Below, in pieces: positions 1 through 7,222 of a stretch of 7,834 bases of DNA. Location: positions 1 to 7,834 of the forward strand of contig JAJAZK010000287.1 of assembly GCA_026785765.1 (NCBI GenBank), read 5' to 3'. The translations under genes and the position numbers were made by a program. Position 1 is the first letter of the stretch. Every line of letters begins with the position of its first letter. The notes beneath the pieces were generated by a model. That model had not been told where the DNA came from. It saw nothing but the letters and a program-made list of their open reading frames with translations, and did not search any database. The stretch comes from Rhodoferax sp. (GTDB lineage Bacteria; Pseudomonadota; Gammaproteobacteria; Burkholderiales; Burkholderiaceae_C).

Positions 1-344
1 GGGTACAGGTCGGCACGGCGTACCTGCTGTGCCCGCAGGCAACCACGAGCGCAGTGCACCGGGCGGCGCTGGAGAGTGCCGCTTTTACCCATACCGCCTT
101 GACCAATCTGTTCAGCGGCCGACCAGCGCGGGGTATCGTCAACCGCTTGATGAATGACCTCGGACCCCTTAGTGAGTTCGCTCCCGCGTTTCCACTGGCG
201 GCTACCGCAATTGCACCGTTGCGTGCGGCGGCTGAGGCACTGGGTAGCGGTGACTTCTCTCCCTTGTGGTGTGGGCAGAACACCTCTGGCTGCCGCGCGA
301 TCGACGCCGGGGAACTGACTCTGGAATTGGCGAGGGGCGTTTAA
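1..344 (+). CDS. Nitronate monooxygenase (2-nitropropane dioxygenase family), C-terminal part
   Basis: This is the last 113 codons of a gene that begins left of the window; the reading frame is open from base 3 and ends in TAA at 342-344. Visible motifs fit the C-terminal part of the FMN-dependent nitronate monooxygenase TIM barrel: VGTAYLLCPQA near the start, then TALTNLFSGRPARGIVNRL, a PAFPLA segment, and GSGDFSPLWCGQ near the end. The family oxidises alkyl nitronates such as propionate 3-nitronate to the carbonyl compound plus nitrite, in the cytoplasm, which detoxifies them. Full-length members are about 350-370 residues, so roughly two thirds is missing here. The GTG at 54 is an internal valine and not a start. 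The next gene is convergent. The family call is firm; the physiological substrate cannot be told from the fragment. Confidence 0.88.
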   Translation, partial: VQVGTAYLLCPQATTSAVHRAALESAAFTHTALTNLFSGRPARGIVNRLMNDLGPLSEFAPAFPLAATAIAPLRAAAEALGSGDFSPLWCGQNTSGCRAIDAGELTLELARGV

Positions 345-415
345 GAAGCGGGTTGCCAGTGCGGTGTTGCACGCTGTAGAGACCTGAATAGTTGCTCGCC
401 AGACACGCCTGGTGA

Positions 416-481
416 GGTGGTCGGTGGGCGAAAAACCCTACCGCAGACTTCCGGGCGGGGCCACACGCCCCGCCGACCACC
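416..481. repeat. Nested inverted repeat between convergent genes (possible terminator)
   Basis: An inner perfect hairpin at 454-474 has an 8-bp stem (GGCGGGGC / GCCCCGCC) around a 5-nt loop. An outer 9-base repeat, GGTGGTCGG at 416-424, is exactly complementary to CCGACCACC at 473-481, sharing two bases with the inner stem, so the two structures are partly exclusive. It lies between the convergent nitronate monooxygenase and carboxylesterase genes, where a bidirectional terminator would be expected. On the minus strand a five-T run lies about 18 nt beyond the inner stem; on the plus strand there is no T run. It is therefore not a textbook intrinsic terminator. The structure is seen directly; the function is inferred. 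Confidence 0.4.
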
Positions 482-560
482 CCGCGTGCAGAAGCGGCAG
501 GCCGAGCAGAGTGATCAGGCCCGTTGCCACTGCCAGGCGGGTCCAGCCATAGATACGCAC
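438..560 (-). CDS. Doubtful small ORF, 40 codons, one predicted membrane segment
   Basis: On the minus strand a GTG at 560-558 opens a 40-codon frame that ends in TAG at 440-438. It begins VRIYGWTR, continues with the hydrophobic stretch LAVATGLITLLGLPLL (about residues 9-24), and ends in a Gly/Pro/Arg-rich tail. A basic start followed by one hydrophobic helix would suit a small inner-membrane protein. It lies 18 nt downstream of the carboxylesterase stop and in the same frame, so it could also be a decayed extension of that gene. Against it: there is no clear Shine-Dalgarno sequence, the start is GTG, and its 3' half coincides with the inverted repeat. I recognise no family. The frame is seen directly; that it is expressed is a guess. 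Confidence 0.2.
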   Translation of the reverse strand: MRIYGWTRLAVATGLITLLGLPLLHAGWSAGRVAPPGSLR

Positions 561-578
561 GGGATTGCCGCAGGCCGG

Positions 579-1271
579 TCAGGCCGCTGTCGCGCCGCCT
601 GGAGTGGACAGCACCACACGCAGGAAGTGGCCGATCTCGGTGATTTCTGCGGGGTGCACGCTGTGCGGCATCGGGTAGGTGTGCCACTGAACCGTGTAAC
701 CGATTGTGGTGAGTGCATTGCGCGATGCTTCGGCGCGCGCCAGAATAATCATCGGATCGTTGATGCCGTGGGCCATGAAGATGGGCAACGAGCGGTTGAC
801 ATCACTGCACTCGGCGGCCACGCTGTGCGCCAGCGGCAAATAGCCCGACAACGCCACGATGCCAGCCAGGCGGCGCGGATAGCGCAAACCGGTGTGCAGG
901 ACCATCGCACAACCCTGTGAAAACCCTGCCAGGACGATCCGCTCCGACGCAATTCCGCGGCCGATTTCGCGTTCGATCAAGGCTTCGATGGCCAGCGCCG
1001 AGCGCCGGATGCCGGCTTCGTCCTCGCGCCGTTGCAGCTCGGTACCCAGGATGTCGTACCACGCCGGCATCACATGGCCGCCGTTCAAGGTCACCGGGAT
1101 GCTGGAGGCATGTGGAAACACGAAACGGATCGCCGGACACCCGCCAAGGTCGAGCTCCGGCACAATTGCGGCAAAGTCGTTGCCGTCGGCACCCAGGCCA
1201 TGCAGCCAGATCACGCTGGCAGTCGGAACGGGTCCGCTGGTGGTTTCGATACAAGGCAGGCAGTTGTTCAT
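579..1271 (-). CDS. Carboxylesterase / lysophospholipase-like alpha/beta hydrolase (Abhydrolase_2 family)
   Basis: A cytoplasmic serine hydrolase of 230 residues that should cleave short-chain carboxyl esters, and possibly lysophospholipids or other acyl esters. It carries the hallmarks of the Abhydrolase_2 (PF02230) group typified by Pseudomonas esterase EstB: the oxyanion-side motif LHGLGADG at residues 23-30, FPHA at 52-55, PAWYD at 69-73, the nucleophile elbow GFSQG at 116-120 (Ser118), the acid in HGINDP (Asp172) and the histidine in YPMPHSV (His203). The triad is complete and the length is normal (about 215-230), so it should be active. There is no signal peptide. The ATG at 1271 is the only reasonable start, though no strong ribosome binding site precedes it. 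It is divergent from the secreted-protein gene and convergent with the nitronate monooxygenase. The exact substrate is unknown. Confidence 0.93.
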   Translation of the reverse strand: MNNCLPCIETTSGPVPTASVIWLHGLGADGNDFAAIVPELDLGGCPAIRFVFPHASSIPVTLNGGHVMPAWYDILGTELQRREDEAGIRRSALAIEALIEREIGRGIASERIVLAGFSQGCAMVLHTGLRYPRRLAGIVALSGYLPLAHSVAAECSDVNRSLPIFMAHGINDPMIILARAEASRNALTTIGYTVQWHTYPMPHSVHPAEITEIGHFLRVVLSTPGGATAA

Positions 1272-1297
1272 GGTAGGCAGGGGTGGTCTGTGGGATG

Positions 1298-1327
1298 TTG
1301 GGTCGTCAATGTGTCGGAAACTATAAC
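1298..1327 (+). promoter_or_regulatory. Candidate sigma70-type promoter for the secreted-protein gene
   Basis: TTGGGT at 1298-1303 (3 of 6 matches to the -35 consensus) and TATAAC at 1322-1327 (5 of 6 matches to the -10) are separated by 18 bases. Transcription would start around 1333-1335, only a few to about 14 bases before the possible starts of the next gene, so the message would be nearly leaderless. On the other strand the same bases read TATAGT at 1326-1321, a possible -10 for the divergent carboxylesterase, but with no good -35. The motif match is seen directly; promoter activity is inferred. Confidence 0.4.
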
Positions 1328-1346
1328 AACGCGTTGCGTGGCGCGT

Positions 1347-2036
1347 ATGCTGGCGCCGCTGCTGCTGTGTTTGCCGGCCCTGGTCGGTGCACAGTGGAGC
1401 AGCAACCGGGGCTACCAGCTATTGCAGCGGGTGGACGATGTGCTGTTTGGTGTGGACAGCTTGTCACTGGTGATCCTGGACCGCCAGCATGTCGCGGGTT
1501 CGCTGGTACGGGTTAACGTGTTGCAACCGAATCCGGTTCGCGGGCGCACCGAGTTTGTTGCGCACTGCGCCAGGCCCTTGCGTTTTGCGGCGGTGCCGAG
1601 CGGAACCAAAGGCCGTCCGCAACCCGCACAACTGGAGTTCTCGGTTGCCAAGATACTCGACGGCACCTGGTTCGCCGCCGAGTTCGCGTGCGAAAGCACA
1701 CGCCAGCCGGCGCGCGCCGCGCTGCTGGCGAAGGATCTGTTCGAGCGCGGCGGCCCGGGCGACACTGAGATCGTGTACTGCGAATTGCAGCCCGACGGAA
1801 GCAGCCAGACCCGCCCTGGTGTGGAGGTGCGGTATAGCGAAGAGTTCAATGCGGTTGCTGTCAACCGCCAATGGCTGAGTTCGGGTCAGGTGAGCGCCGA
1901 AGAAGTGCGCTTCGGCGCTATCGGCATCTGGCATGTGGACCGCAAGGACCTGCATGTACGCAAGACGGTGCCAAGCGGAGAGATGGTGTTTTCCGGCATT
2001 TGCGACCGGCGCCCTCCGCCGCCAGCTCTACGCTGA
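1347..2036 (+). CDS. Predicted secreted protein of unknown function
   Basis: I do not recognise this 229-residue protein with confidence. From the ATG at 1347 it begins with a hydrophobic stretch, APLLLCLPALVGA, ending in a likely signal peptidase I site before Gln16. In-frame GTG starts at 1338 (adding VAR) or 1311 (adding 12 residues, two of them Arg) would give the signal peptide the positive n-region it otherwise lacks, so the true start may be one of these. None of the three has a clear ribosome binding site. The mature part has four cysteines (74, 115, 145, 219 from the ATG), which could form two disulfides in the periplasm, and ends in a basic Pro-rich tail (DRRPPPPALR). The segment with VRVNVL followed by FVAHCARPLRF loosely recalls surface-adhesin-E-like exported proteins; this is only a resemblance. 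It is divergent from the esterase, convergent with ftsY, and appears to be a single-gene unit. Confidence 0.75.
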   Translation: MLAPLLLCLPALVGAQWSSNRGYQLLQRVDDVLFGVDSLSLVILDRQHVAGSLVRVNVLQPNPVRGRTEFVAHCARPLRFAAVPSGTKGRPQPAQLEFSVAKILDGTWFAAEFACESTRQPARAALLAKDLFERGGPGDTEIVYCELQPDGSSQTRPGVEVRYSEEFNAVAVNRQWLSSGQVSAEEVRFGAIGIWHVDRKDLHVRKTVPSGEMVFSGICDRRPPPPALR

Positions 2037-2112
2037 TTCGCGGCGATCTGCCCGAAACGGCGCAGCTGTTCTTTCACTGCGGCACCATTTTTCGGTCGCT
2101 CCATAAGATGTC
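2037..2112. other. Short gap between convergent genes, no clear terminator
   Basis: These 76 bases separate the stop of the secreted-protein gene from the stop of ftsY. CCGAAA near 2053 and TTTCGG near 2096 are complementary and enclose a weaker GCAG/CTGC pair, so a loose bidirectional hairpin is possible. The long imperfect interior makes it a poor terminator candidate. I see nothing else in it. Confidence 0.2.
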
Positions 2113-3189
<1,077 letters not shown>

Positions 3190-3218
3190 TTTTGGCGGTT
3201 ACGGGATCACACTATTCT

Positions 3219-4619
3219 ATGAAACGTTTAAGCGCACTCTTTTGTATGTGGTTTGGCCTGGCGGCCGGTGCAGGTGCCCAGGAGGCTGCGCCGACCGTGC
3301 AGTTCACACTCGCGAACGGTTTGACCGTGATCGTCAAGCCGGACCGGCGTGCTCCGACGGCTGTGCATATGTTGTGGGTACGCGTAGGCTCCGTCGACGA
3401 GGTCGACGGCACCAGCGGTGTCGCACATGTGCTGGAGCACATGATGTTCAAGGGAACTCCGACACTGCGTGTCGGCGAGTTCTCGCGCAGGGTTGCGGCA
3501 CTCGGAGGGCGTGAGAATGCCTTCACCAGCCGCGACTTCACTGGTTATTACCAGCAGATTCCGGCTGGACAACTCGAAGAGGTGATGCGGCTGGAAGCAG
3601 ACCGTTTTTCCAACAACCAGTGGGAGGACGCGGAGTTCACCAAGGAAATCGAGGTCGTGAAGGAGGAGCGCCGCCTGCGCACCGAGGACAACCCGCGCGC
3701 GCAGTTGTTTGAGGCGATGAACGCCGCAGTGTTCATGGCATCACCCTATCGGCGCCCGGTGGTCGGCTGGATGAGCGACCTTGATGCCATGACACCGGCT
3801 GACGCGCGGGAGTTTTATCGCCGCTGGTACGTGCCCTCCAATGCGGCCGTGGTGGTGGCGGGAGACGTTGATCCGGCGCAGGTTCTGGCGCTGGCGCAGA
3901 AGTATTACGGGGGCGCGCGCGACGGCAGTGTCCCGCAGCGCAAGCCGCGACTGGAGCCGGCGCAAAATGGCACGCGCCGCCTGGAGGTCAAGGCGCCCGC
4001 CGAGCAGGCCTACGTGGCGTTGGCGTTCAAGGTGCCCGGCCTTGCCAGCACGGGGTTGGAAGCAGGAACCGCGACGGGATCCGATGAGGACGCCCTGGCC
4101 TTGACCGTGTTGGCGGCCGTGCTCGATGGCTACACCGGTGCGCGGCTCGACCGTGCGCTGGCGCAGGGTGACACCAGGGTGGCGGACAGCGCGGGTGCCT
4201 TCAACGGCTTGTGGGGGCGGGGACCGCAGCTGTTCACGCTCGACGGAGTGCCGGCCAAGGGCCGAACCGCACAGCAGGTGGAGAGCGCGTTGCGCGAGCA
4301 GGTCGCGCGCATCGCGCGCGAGGGGGTCTCCGAGGCGGAACTCAACCGCGTCAAGACGCAGTGGGTGGCCAGCGAGGTCTACAAGCTCGATTCGGTCTTT
4401 AATCAAGCCCGTTCGCTGGGCAGTTATTGGGCCCTCGGTTTGCCGCGCGATGCCGGCGAGCGCCTGGTTGCCCGTTTGCGCTCGGTCAGCGCGCAGCGCG
4501 TGCAGGAGGTGGCTGCACGCTACTTTGGCGACGACCAGTTGACGGTGGCGACCCTGCTGCCGCAAGCGCCAGACCCGACGCGCAAACTACGGATTGCGCC
4601 CGCAGGCGCAAGGCACTGA
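3219..4619 (+). CDS. M16 family zinc metallopeptidase, catalytic subunit
   Basis: A periplasmic zinc peptidase of 466 residues (pitrilysin / mitochondrial processing peptidase family). The signal peptide is MKRLSALF with a hydrophobic core, and cleavage is likely near AGAGA-Q21. The inverted zinc motif HVLEH lies at 70-74 (ligands His70 and His74, catalytic Glu73), with the third ligand probably Glu150 in VVKEERR, about 75 residues later as the family requires. The N-terminal M16 domain spans about 28-175 and the M16_C domain about 183-365. Where M16_C domains usually carry an RGLxYS-type substrate-binding motif, this one reads ARLDRALAQGDTRVADSAG, so that motif is missing. The gene stops one base before the second M16 gene, which has it. 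The ATG at 3219 is chosen over the in-frame TTG at 3192 because it starts a clean signal peptide; no strong ribosome binding site is visible. Natural substrates are unknown. Confidence 0.95.
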   Translation: MKRLSALFCMWFGLAAGAGAQEAAPTVQFTLANGLTVIVKPDRRAPTAVHMLWVRVGSVDEVDGTSGVAHVLEHMMFKGTPTLRVGEFSRRVAALGGRENAFTSRDFTGYYQQIPAGQLEEVMRLEADRFSNNQWEDAEFTKEIEVVKEERRLRTEDNPRAQLFEAMNAAVFMASPYRRPVVGWMSDLDAMTPADAREFYRRWYVPSNAAVVVAGDVDPAQVLALAQKYYGGARDGSVPQRKPRLEPAQNGTRRLEVKAPAEQAYVALAFKVPGLASTGLEAGTATGSDEDALALTVLAAVLDGYTGARLDRALAQGDTRVADSAGAFNGLWGRGPQLFTLDGVPAKGRTAQQVESALREQVARIAREGVSEAELNRVKTQWVASEVYKLDSVFNQARSLGSYWALGLPRDAGERLVARLRSVSAQRVQEVAARYFGDDQLTVATLLPQAPDPTRKLRIAPAGARH

Positions 4620-4620
4620 G

Positions 4621-5973
4621 ATGACCGCTTCGATCCAATCCCTGATGCGCCTTGCAGCCGGCATGCTGGTGGCGTCCTTCTGCGCGCAACTGGCCTGGGC
4701 CGGTATTCCGATCCAGTACTGGACGCAGCCTTCCGGTGTGAAGGTGTACCTGGTGCAGAGTCCCGGCATACCGATGGTGGATGTCCAGATCGACTTCGAT
4801 GCGGGTGGACGGCGCGACCCGCCTGAGCAGATCGGCCTGGCCAGCGTGACCGCCAGCATGGCGTCGCGCGGCGTGGCGGCCGACGGAACGGCGCCAGCCC
4901 TCGATGAAAATGGCTTGAGTGAGGCGTGGGCGGATCTCGGCGCCAGTTTTGCCGCCAGCGCCGGCAGCGACCGCATGAGTTTTTCGCTGCGTTCCCTTAC
5001 CTACCCCGACCTGTTGCCGAAGGCGGTGCAACTGGCGGCGCGGCAGTTGGGGCGACCCAGTTTTCCGGCAGACATATGGCGTCGCGAGCGCGAGCGTGTG
5101 GCGGCTGGACTGCGGGAATCCGGCACACGACCGGCGACGGTCGCGGCGCGCGCCTTTTCGGCAGCAGTGTTTGGCCAGCATCCCTACGGGTTCGAGGTCA
5201 CCGAAGCCACATTGGCGCGGATCGAAGTTTCCGACATGCAACGCGTCTACACCAGCTTGATCACTCCCTGCCGCGCTAAGGTGTCCATCGTGGGCGCGCT
5301 GGCGCGCGCCCAGGCGGACGAGCTGGTGGCGTTGCTGTTTGCCCGTCTGGCCGCGGGAGCCTGCACCCCGCTTGCGGCAGTGGCGGAGGTGGAGGCGCTG
5401 GCGGCTGCGCGAGAGATCCGTATTCCTTTCGAATCAGCGCAGGCCCATGTGCTGATCGGGCAGCCCGGCATCCGCCGCAGCGACCCGGATTTCTTTGCCA
5501 TCACCGTGGGCAACTACATCCTGGGTGGCGGCGGCTTTGTCTCGCGGCTGTCGGAGGAGGTGCGTCAGAAGCGTGGGCTGAGTTACAGCGTTTACAGCTT
5601 TTTCTCGCCCGGCCTGCACGCGGGCGCATTCACTGTCGGTTTGCAGACCCGTCCCGATCAGGCGACCCAGGCCGTTGCGGTCTCGCGTGAAGTGCTCGCG
5701 CGTTTCGTCCTGGACGGCCCAACAGCGGCAGAACTGGAGTCGGCCAAGTCCAATCTGGTGGGCGGATTTGCGCTGCAGATCGACAGCAACCGCAAACTGC
5801 TGGGTAGTGTGGCGAACATCGCCTGGAACAATTTGGCGCTGGATTACCTCGACACCTGGACGCAGCAGGTGCAGAAGGTTACTGTGGAGGACATCCGCAA
5901 TGCGTTTGCGCGCAGATTGCAGCCGCAGAGCATGGTAACTGTGGTGGTCGGCGCTGCGGCGCTGGCCAACTGA
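4621..5973 (+). CDS. M16 family protein lacking the zinc site, partner subunit
   Basis: A 450-residue M16 homologue with an N-terminal signal peptide (hydrophobic core LAAGMLVASFCAQL, cleavage likely near AWA-G28). The position of the HxxEH motif is taken by GLASVTASM (about 72-80), and the third-ligand region reads ERERVAAGLRE without an equivalent zinc site, so on its own it should be inactive. The C-terminal domain is well preserved: LGGGGFVSRLSEEVR at 301-315 and RGLSYSVYS at 318-326, the region that supplies the arginine/tyrosine pair that positions substrate in M16 enzymes. Together with the preceding gene this makes one complete active site, so a heterodimer is expected, as in mitochondrial processing peptidase and described bacterial M16B heterosubunit enzymes. 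Start ATG 4621 follows the upstream TGA by one base (TGAGATG), implying translational coupling. Dimerisation is inferred from family knowledge, not shown here. Confidence 0.93.
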   Translation: MTASIQSLMRLAAGMLVASFCAQLAWAGIPIQYWTQPSGVKVYLVQSPGIPMVDVQIDFDAGGRRDPPEQIGLASVTASMASRGVAADGTAPALDENGLSEAWADLGASFAASAGSDRMSFSLRSLTYPDLLPKAVQLAARQLGRPSFPADIWRRERERVAAGLRESGTRPATVAARAFSAAVFGQHPYGFEVTEATLARIEVSDMQRVYTSLITPCRAKVSIVGALARAQADELVALLFARLAAGACTPLAAVAEVEALAAAREIRIPFESAQAHVLIGQPGIRRSDPDFFAITVGNYILGGGGFVSRLSEEVRQKRGLSYSVYSFFSPGLHAGAFTVGLQTRPDQATQAVAVSREVLARFVLDGPTAAELESAKSNLVGGFALQIDSNRKLLGSVANIAWNNLALDYLDTWTQQVQKVTVEDIRNAFARRLQPQSMVTVVVGAAALAN

Positions 5974-5976
5974 TCC

Positions 5977-5997
5977 GGCGCGGCCGACATCCGCGCC
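5977..5997 (+). other. Short GC hairpin between the M16 pair and rsmD
   Basis: GGCGCGG (5977-5983) and CCGCGCC (5991-5997) form a perfect 7-bp stem around a 7-nt loop, three bases after the stop of the second M16 gene. No T run follows, so it is not a canonical intrinsic terminator. It may slow or stabilise the message between the M16 pair and rsmD, or be chance in GC-rich DNA. Confidence 0.3.
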
Positions 5998-6018
5998 CTT
6001 ACCCGTTACGCCGCGGCC

Positions 6019-6654
6019 ATGGTCAAGAATGTCAGGCGGCCTGCTGGCGACCCTGCGGGCGCAGATTCAGCGAAGACCGTTTTGCGCGACGCGCACGCGG
6101 TACGCATCATCGGCGGCATGTGGAAACGCAGCAAGTTGCCGGTGGGCAACAGCCCTGGTCTGCGGCCGACGCCAGACCGCGTGCGCGAAACCCTGTTCAA
6201 CTGGCTTGGCCAGGATCTGCGCGGCTGGCGCTGCATCGATGTTTTTGCAGGTACCGGTGCCCTGGGCTTCGAGGCCGCGTCGCGTGGTGCGTCCGAGGTA
6301 CTGCTGGTTGAACAGGACCGGGCGCTGGTAGAGCAGTTGCAGGCACAACGGCTGCGCCTGGAAGCGGGAGCCGTCACAGTATTGCGTGGCGACGCCGTGT
6401 TGGTGCTGCGGCAACAGGCAGTCGCCAGCGTGGATCTGGTGTTTCTGGACCCGCCATTTGATTCACTGCTATATGACGCTGCGGTGCAGGCGGCAGTTGC
6501 GGCAATGGCGCCTGATGGCTACCTCTATCTGGAGGCAGCCCGGCCATGGTCTGCCCAACGGGTGGCGGGACACGGCTTGGTATTGCAGCGCCAACTCAAG
6601 GCCGGTGCCGTCGTGGCGCATCTGTTGAAGAAGCAGTCGGCTCCCCATGCATAA
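6019..6654 (+). CDS. rsmD: 16S rRNA (guanine(966)-N(2))-methyltransferase RsmD
   Basis: RsmD uses S-adenosylmethionine to methylate N2 of G966 in 16S rRNA during assembly of the 30S subunit, in the cytoplasm. The 211 residues contain the family's opening motif VRIIGGMWKR (28-37), RPTPDRVRETLFNWL (49-63), the SAM-binding motif I DVFAGTGALG (74-83), an acidic ribose-binding position in VEQD (97-100) and the catalytic motif DPPF (144-147). Length is close to the usual 185-210, with about 27 residues before the conserved core. The ATG at 6019 has no clear ribosome binding site, and an in-frame TTG at 6079 just before the core is a less likely alternative. It ends in a TAATG junction with the coaD reading frame, a pairing common in proteobacteria, and may be co-transcribed with the M16 genes 45 bp upstream. 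Confidence 0.96.
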   Translation: MVKNVRRPAGDPAGADSAKTVLRDAHAVRIIGGMWKRSKLPVGNSPGLRPTPDRVRETLFNWLGQDLRGWRCIDVFAGTGALGFEAASRGASEVLLVEQDRALVEQLQAQRLRLEAGAVTVLRGDAVLVLRQQAVASVDLVFLDPPFDSLLYDAAVQAAVAAMAPDGYLYLEAARPWSAQRVAGHGLVLQRQLKAGAVVAHLLKKQSAPHA

Positions 6655-6686
6655 TGCGGCGCATCAACCGGCACCATGGATACTAC

Positions 6687-7190
6687 ATGTCGAACAACAT
6701 CATCGCGGTGTACCCTGGCACTTTTGATCCAATGACGCTGGGGCATGAAGATGTCGTGCGCCGGGCAGCGCAGTTGTTTGACAACGTGATCGTGGCGGTT
6801 GCCGCCGGGCATCACAAGAAGTCGATGTTCAGTCTGCAAGAGCGGGTCGAGATGGCATGTGAGGTGGTCAAACCCTACTCCCACGTGACGGTGGAGAGTT
6901 TCGACGGTTTGATGCGCGACTTTGTGGTGGCCCGTGGTGCCAAGGCGATGGTGCGGGGCCTGCGCGCCGTGACCGATTTCGATTATGAGTTCCAGCTCGC
7001 CGGCATGAACCGGACACTCATGCCGGACGTGGAAACCGTGTTCCTGACACCCAGCGACAAGTACCAGTTCATCTCCAGCACCTTCGTGCGCGAAATCGCC
7101 ATGCTGGGCGGCGAGGTCGACAAGTTTGTCGAGCCCGCCGTGTTGCGCCGCCTGCAGGACAAGGTGCGGGAATTGCAGCAGCAGGCCTGA
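6687..7190 (+). CDS. coaD: Phosphopantetheine adenylyltransferase
   Basis: CoaD catalyses the fourth step of coenzyme A synthesis, transferring AMP from ATP to 4'-phosphopantetheine to give dephospho-CoA and pyrophosphate, in the cytoplasm as a hexamer. The 167-residue protein shows the nucleotidyltransferase opening AVYPGTFDPMTLGH (7-20, with the TxGH ATP-binding motif at 17-20), the VRGLRAVTDFDYEFQ segment (89-103) and the C-terminal ISSTFVREIA (129-138). Usual length is 159-170. The ATG at 6687 is chosen because the conserved core starts directly after it (MSNNIIAVYPG). An in-frame ATG at 6654-6656 overlaps the rsmD stop and would add 11 residues, including a basic MRRINRHHGYY; that start would allow direct coupling. 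Neither has a strong ribosome binding site. The downstream gene converges on it after 32 bp. Confidence 0.97.
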   Translation: MSNNIIAVYPGTFDPMTLGHEDVVRRAAQLFDNVIVAVAAGHHKKSMFSLQERVEMACEVVKPYSHVTVESFDGLMRDFVVARGAKAMVRGLRAVTDFDYEFQLAGMNRTLMPDVETVFLTPSDKYQFISSTFVREIAMLGGEVDKFVEPAVLRRLQDKVRELQQQA

Positions 7191-7222
7191 GCAGCGCCGG
7201 ACCGCTTGGCGGCAGCGAGCCT

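Noticed and set aside
202..687. Minus-strand open frame of 161 codons over the first intergenic gap
   Set aside because: It overlaps both the nitronate monooxygenase and the esterase genes, and its Arg/Pro/Ser-rich product has no motif.
1886..2104. Minus-strand 72-codon frame starting 8 nt after the ftsY stop (begins MERPKNGAAVKEQL)
   Set aside because: The position just after ftsY is suggestive, but most of it is antisense to the secreted-protein gene, it has no ribosome binding site, and the later residues look random.
3192..3218. Upstream in-frame TTG start for the first M16 gene
   Set aside because: It would place nine polar residues ahead of a standard MKRLSALF signal peptide and leave only two bases to the ftsY start.
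3741..4565. Long minus-strand open frame (274 codons) opposite the catalytic M16 gene
   Set aside because: It is antisense to a clear peptidase gene. Its product is rich in Arg, Gln and His in a GC-rich shadow pattern and shows no motif.
4486..5241. Minus-strand open frame (251 codons) across the junction of the two M16 genes
   Set aside because: It covers two well-supported plus-strand genes, has low-complexity Arg/His/Gly composition, and has no recognisable domain.
7191..7222. Possible terminator between coaD and the convergent hydrolase
   Set aside because: Only a 4-bp CGCC/GGCG stem can be drawn and no T run follows, so this is indistinguishable from chance.
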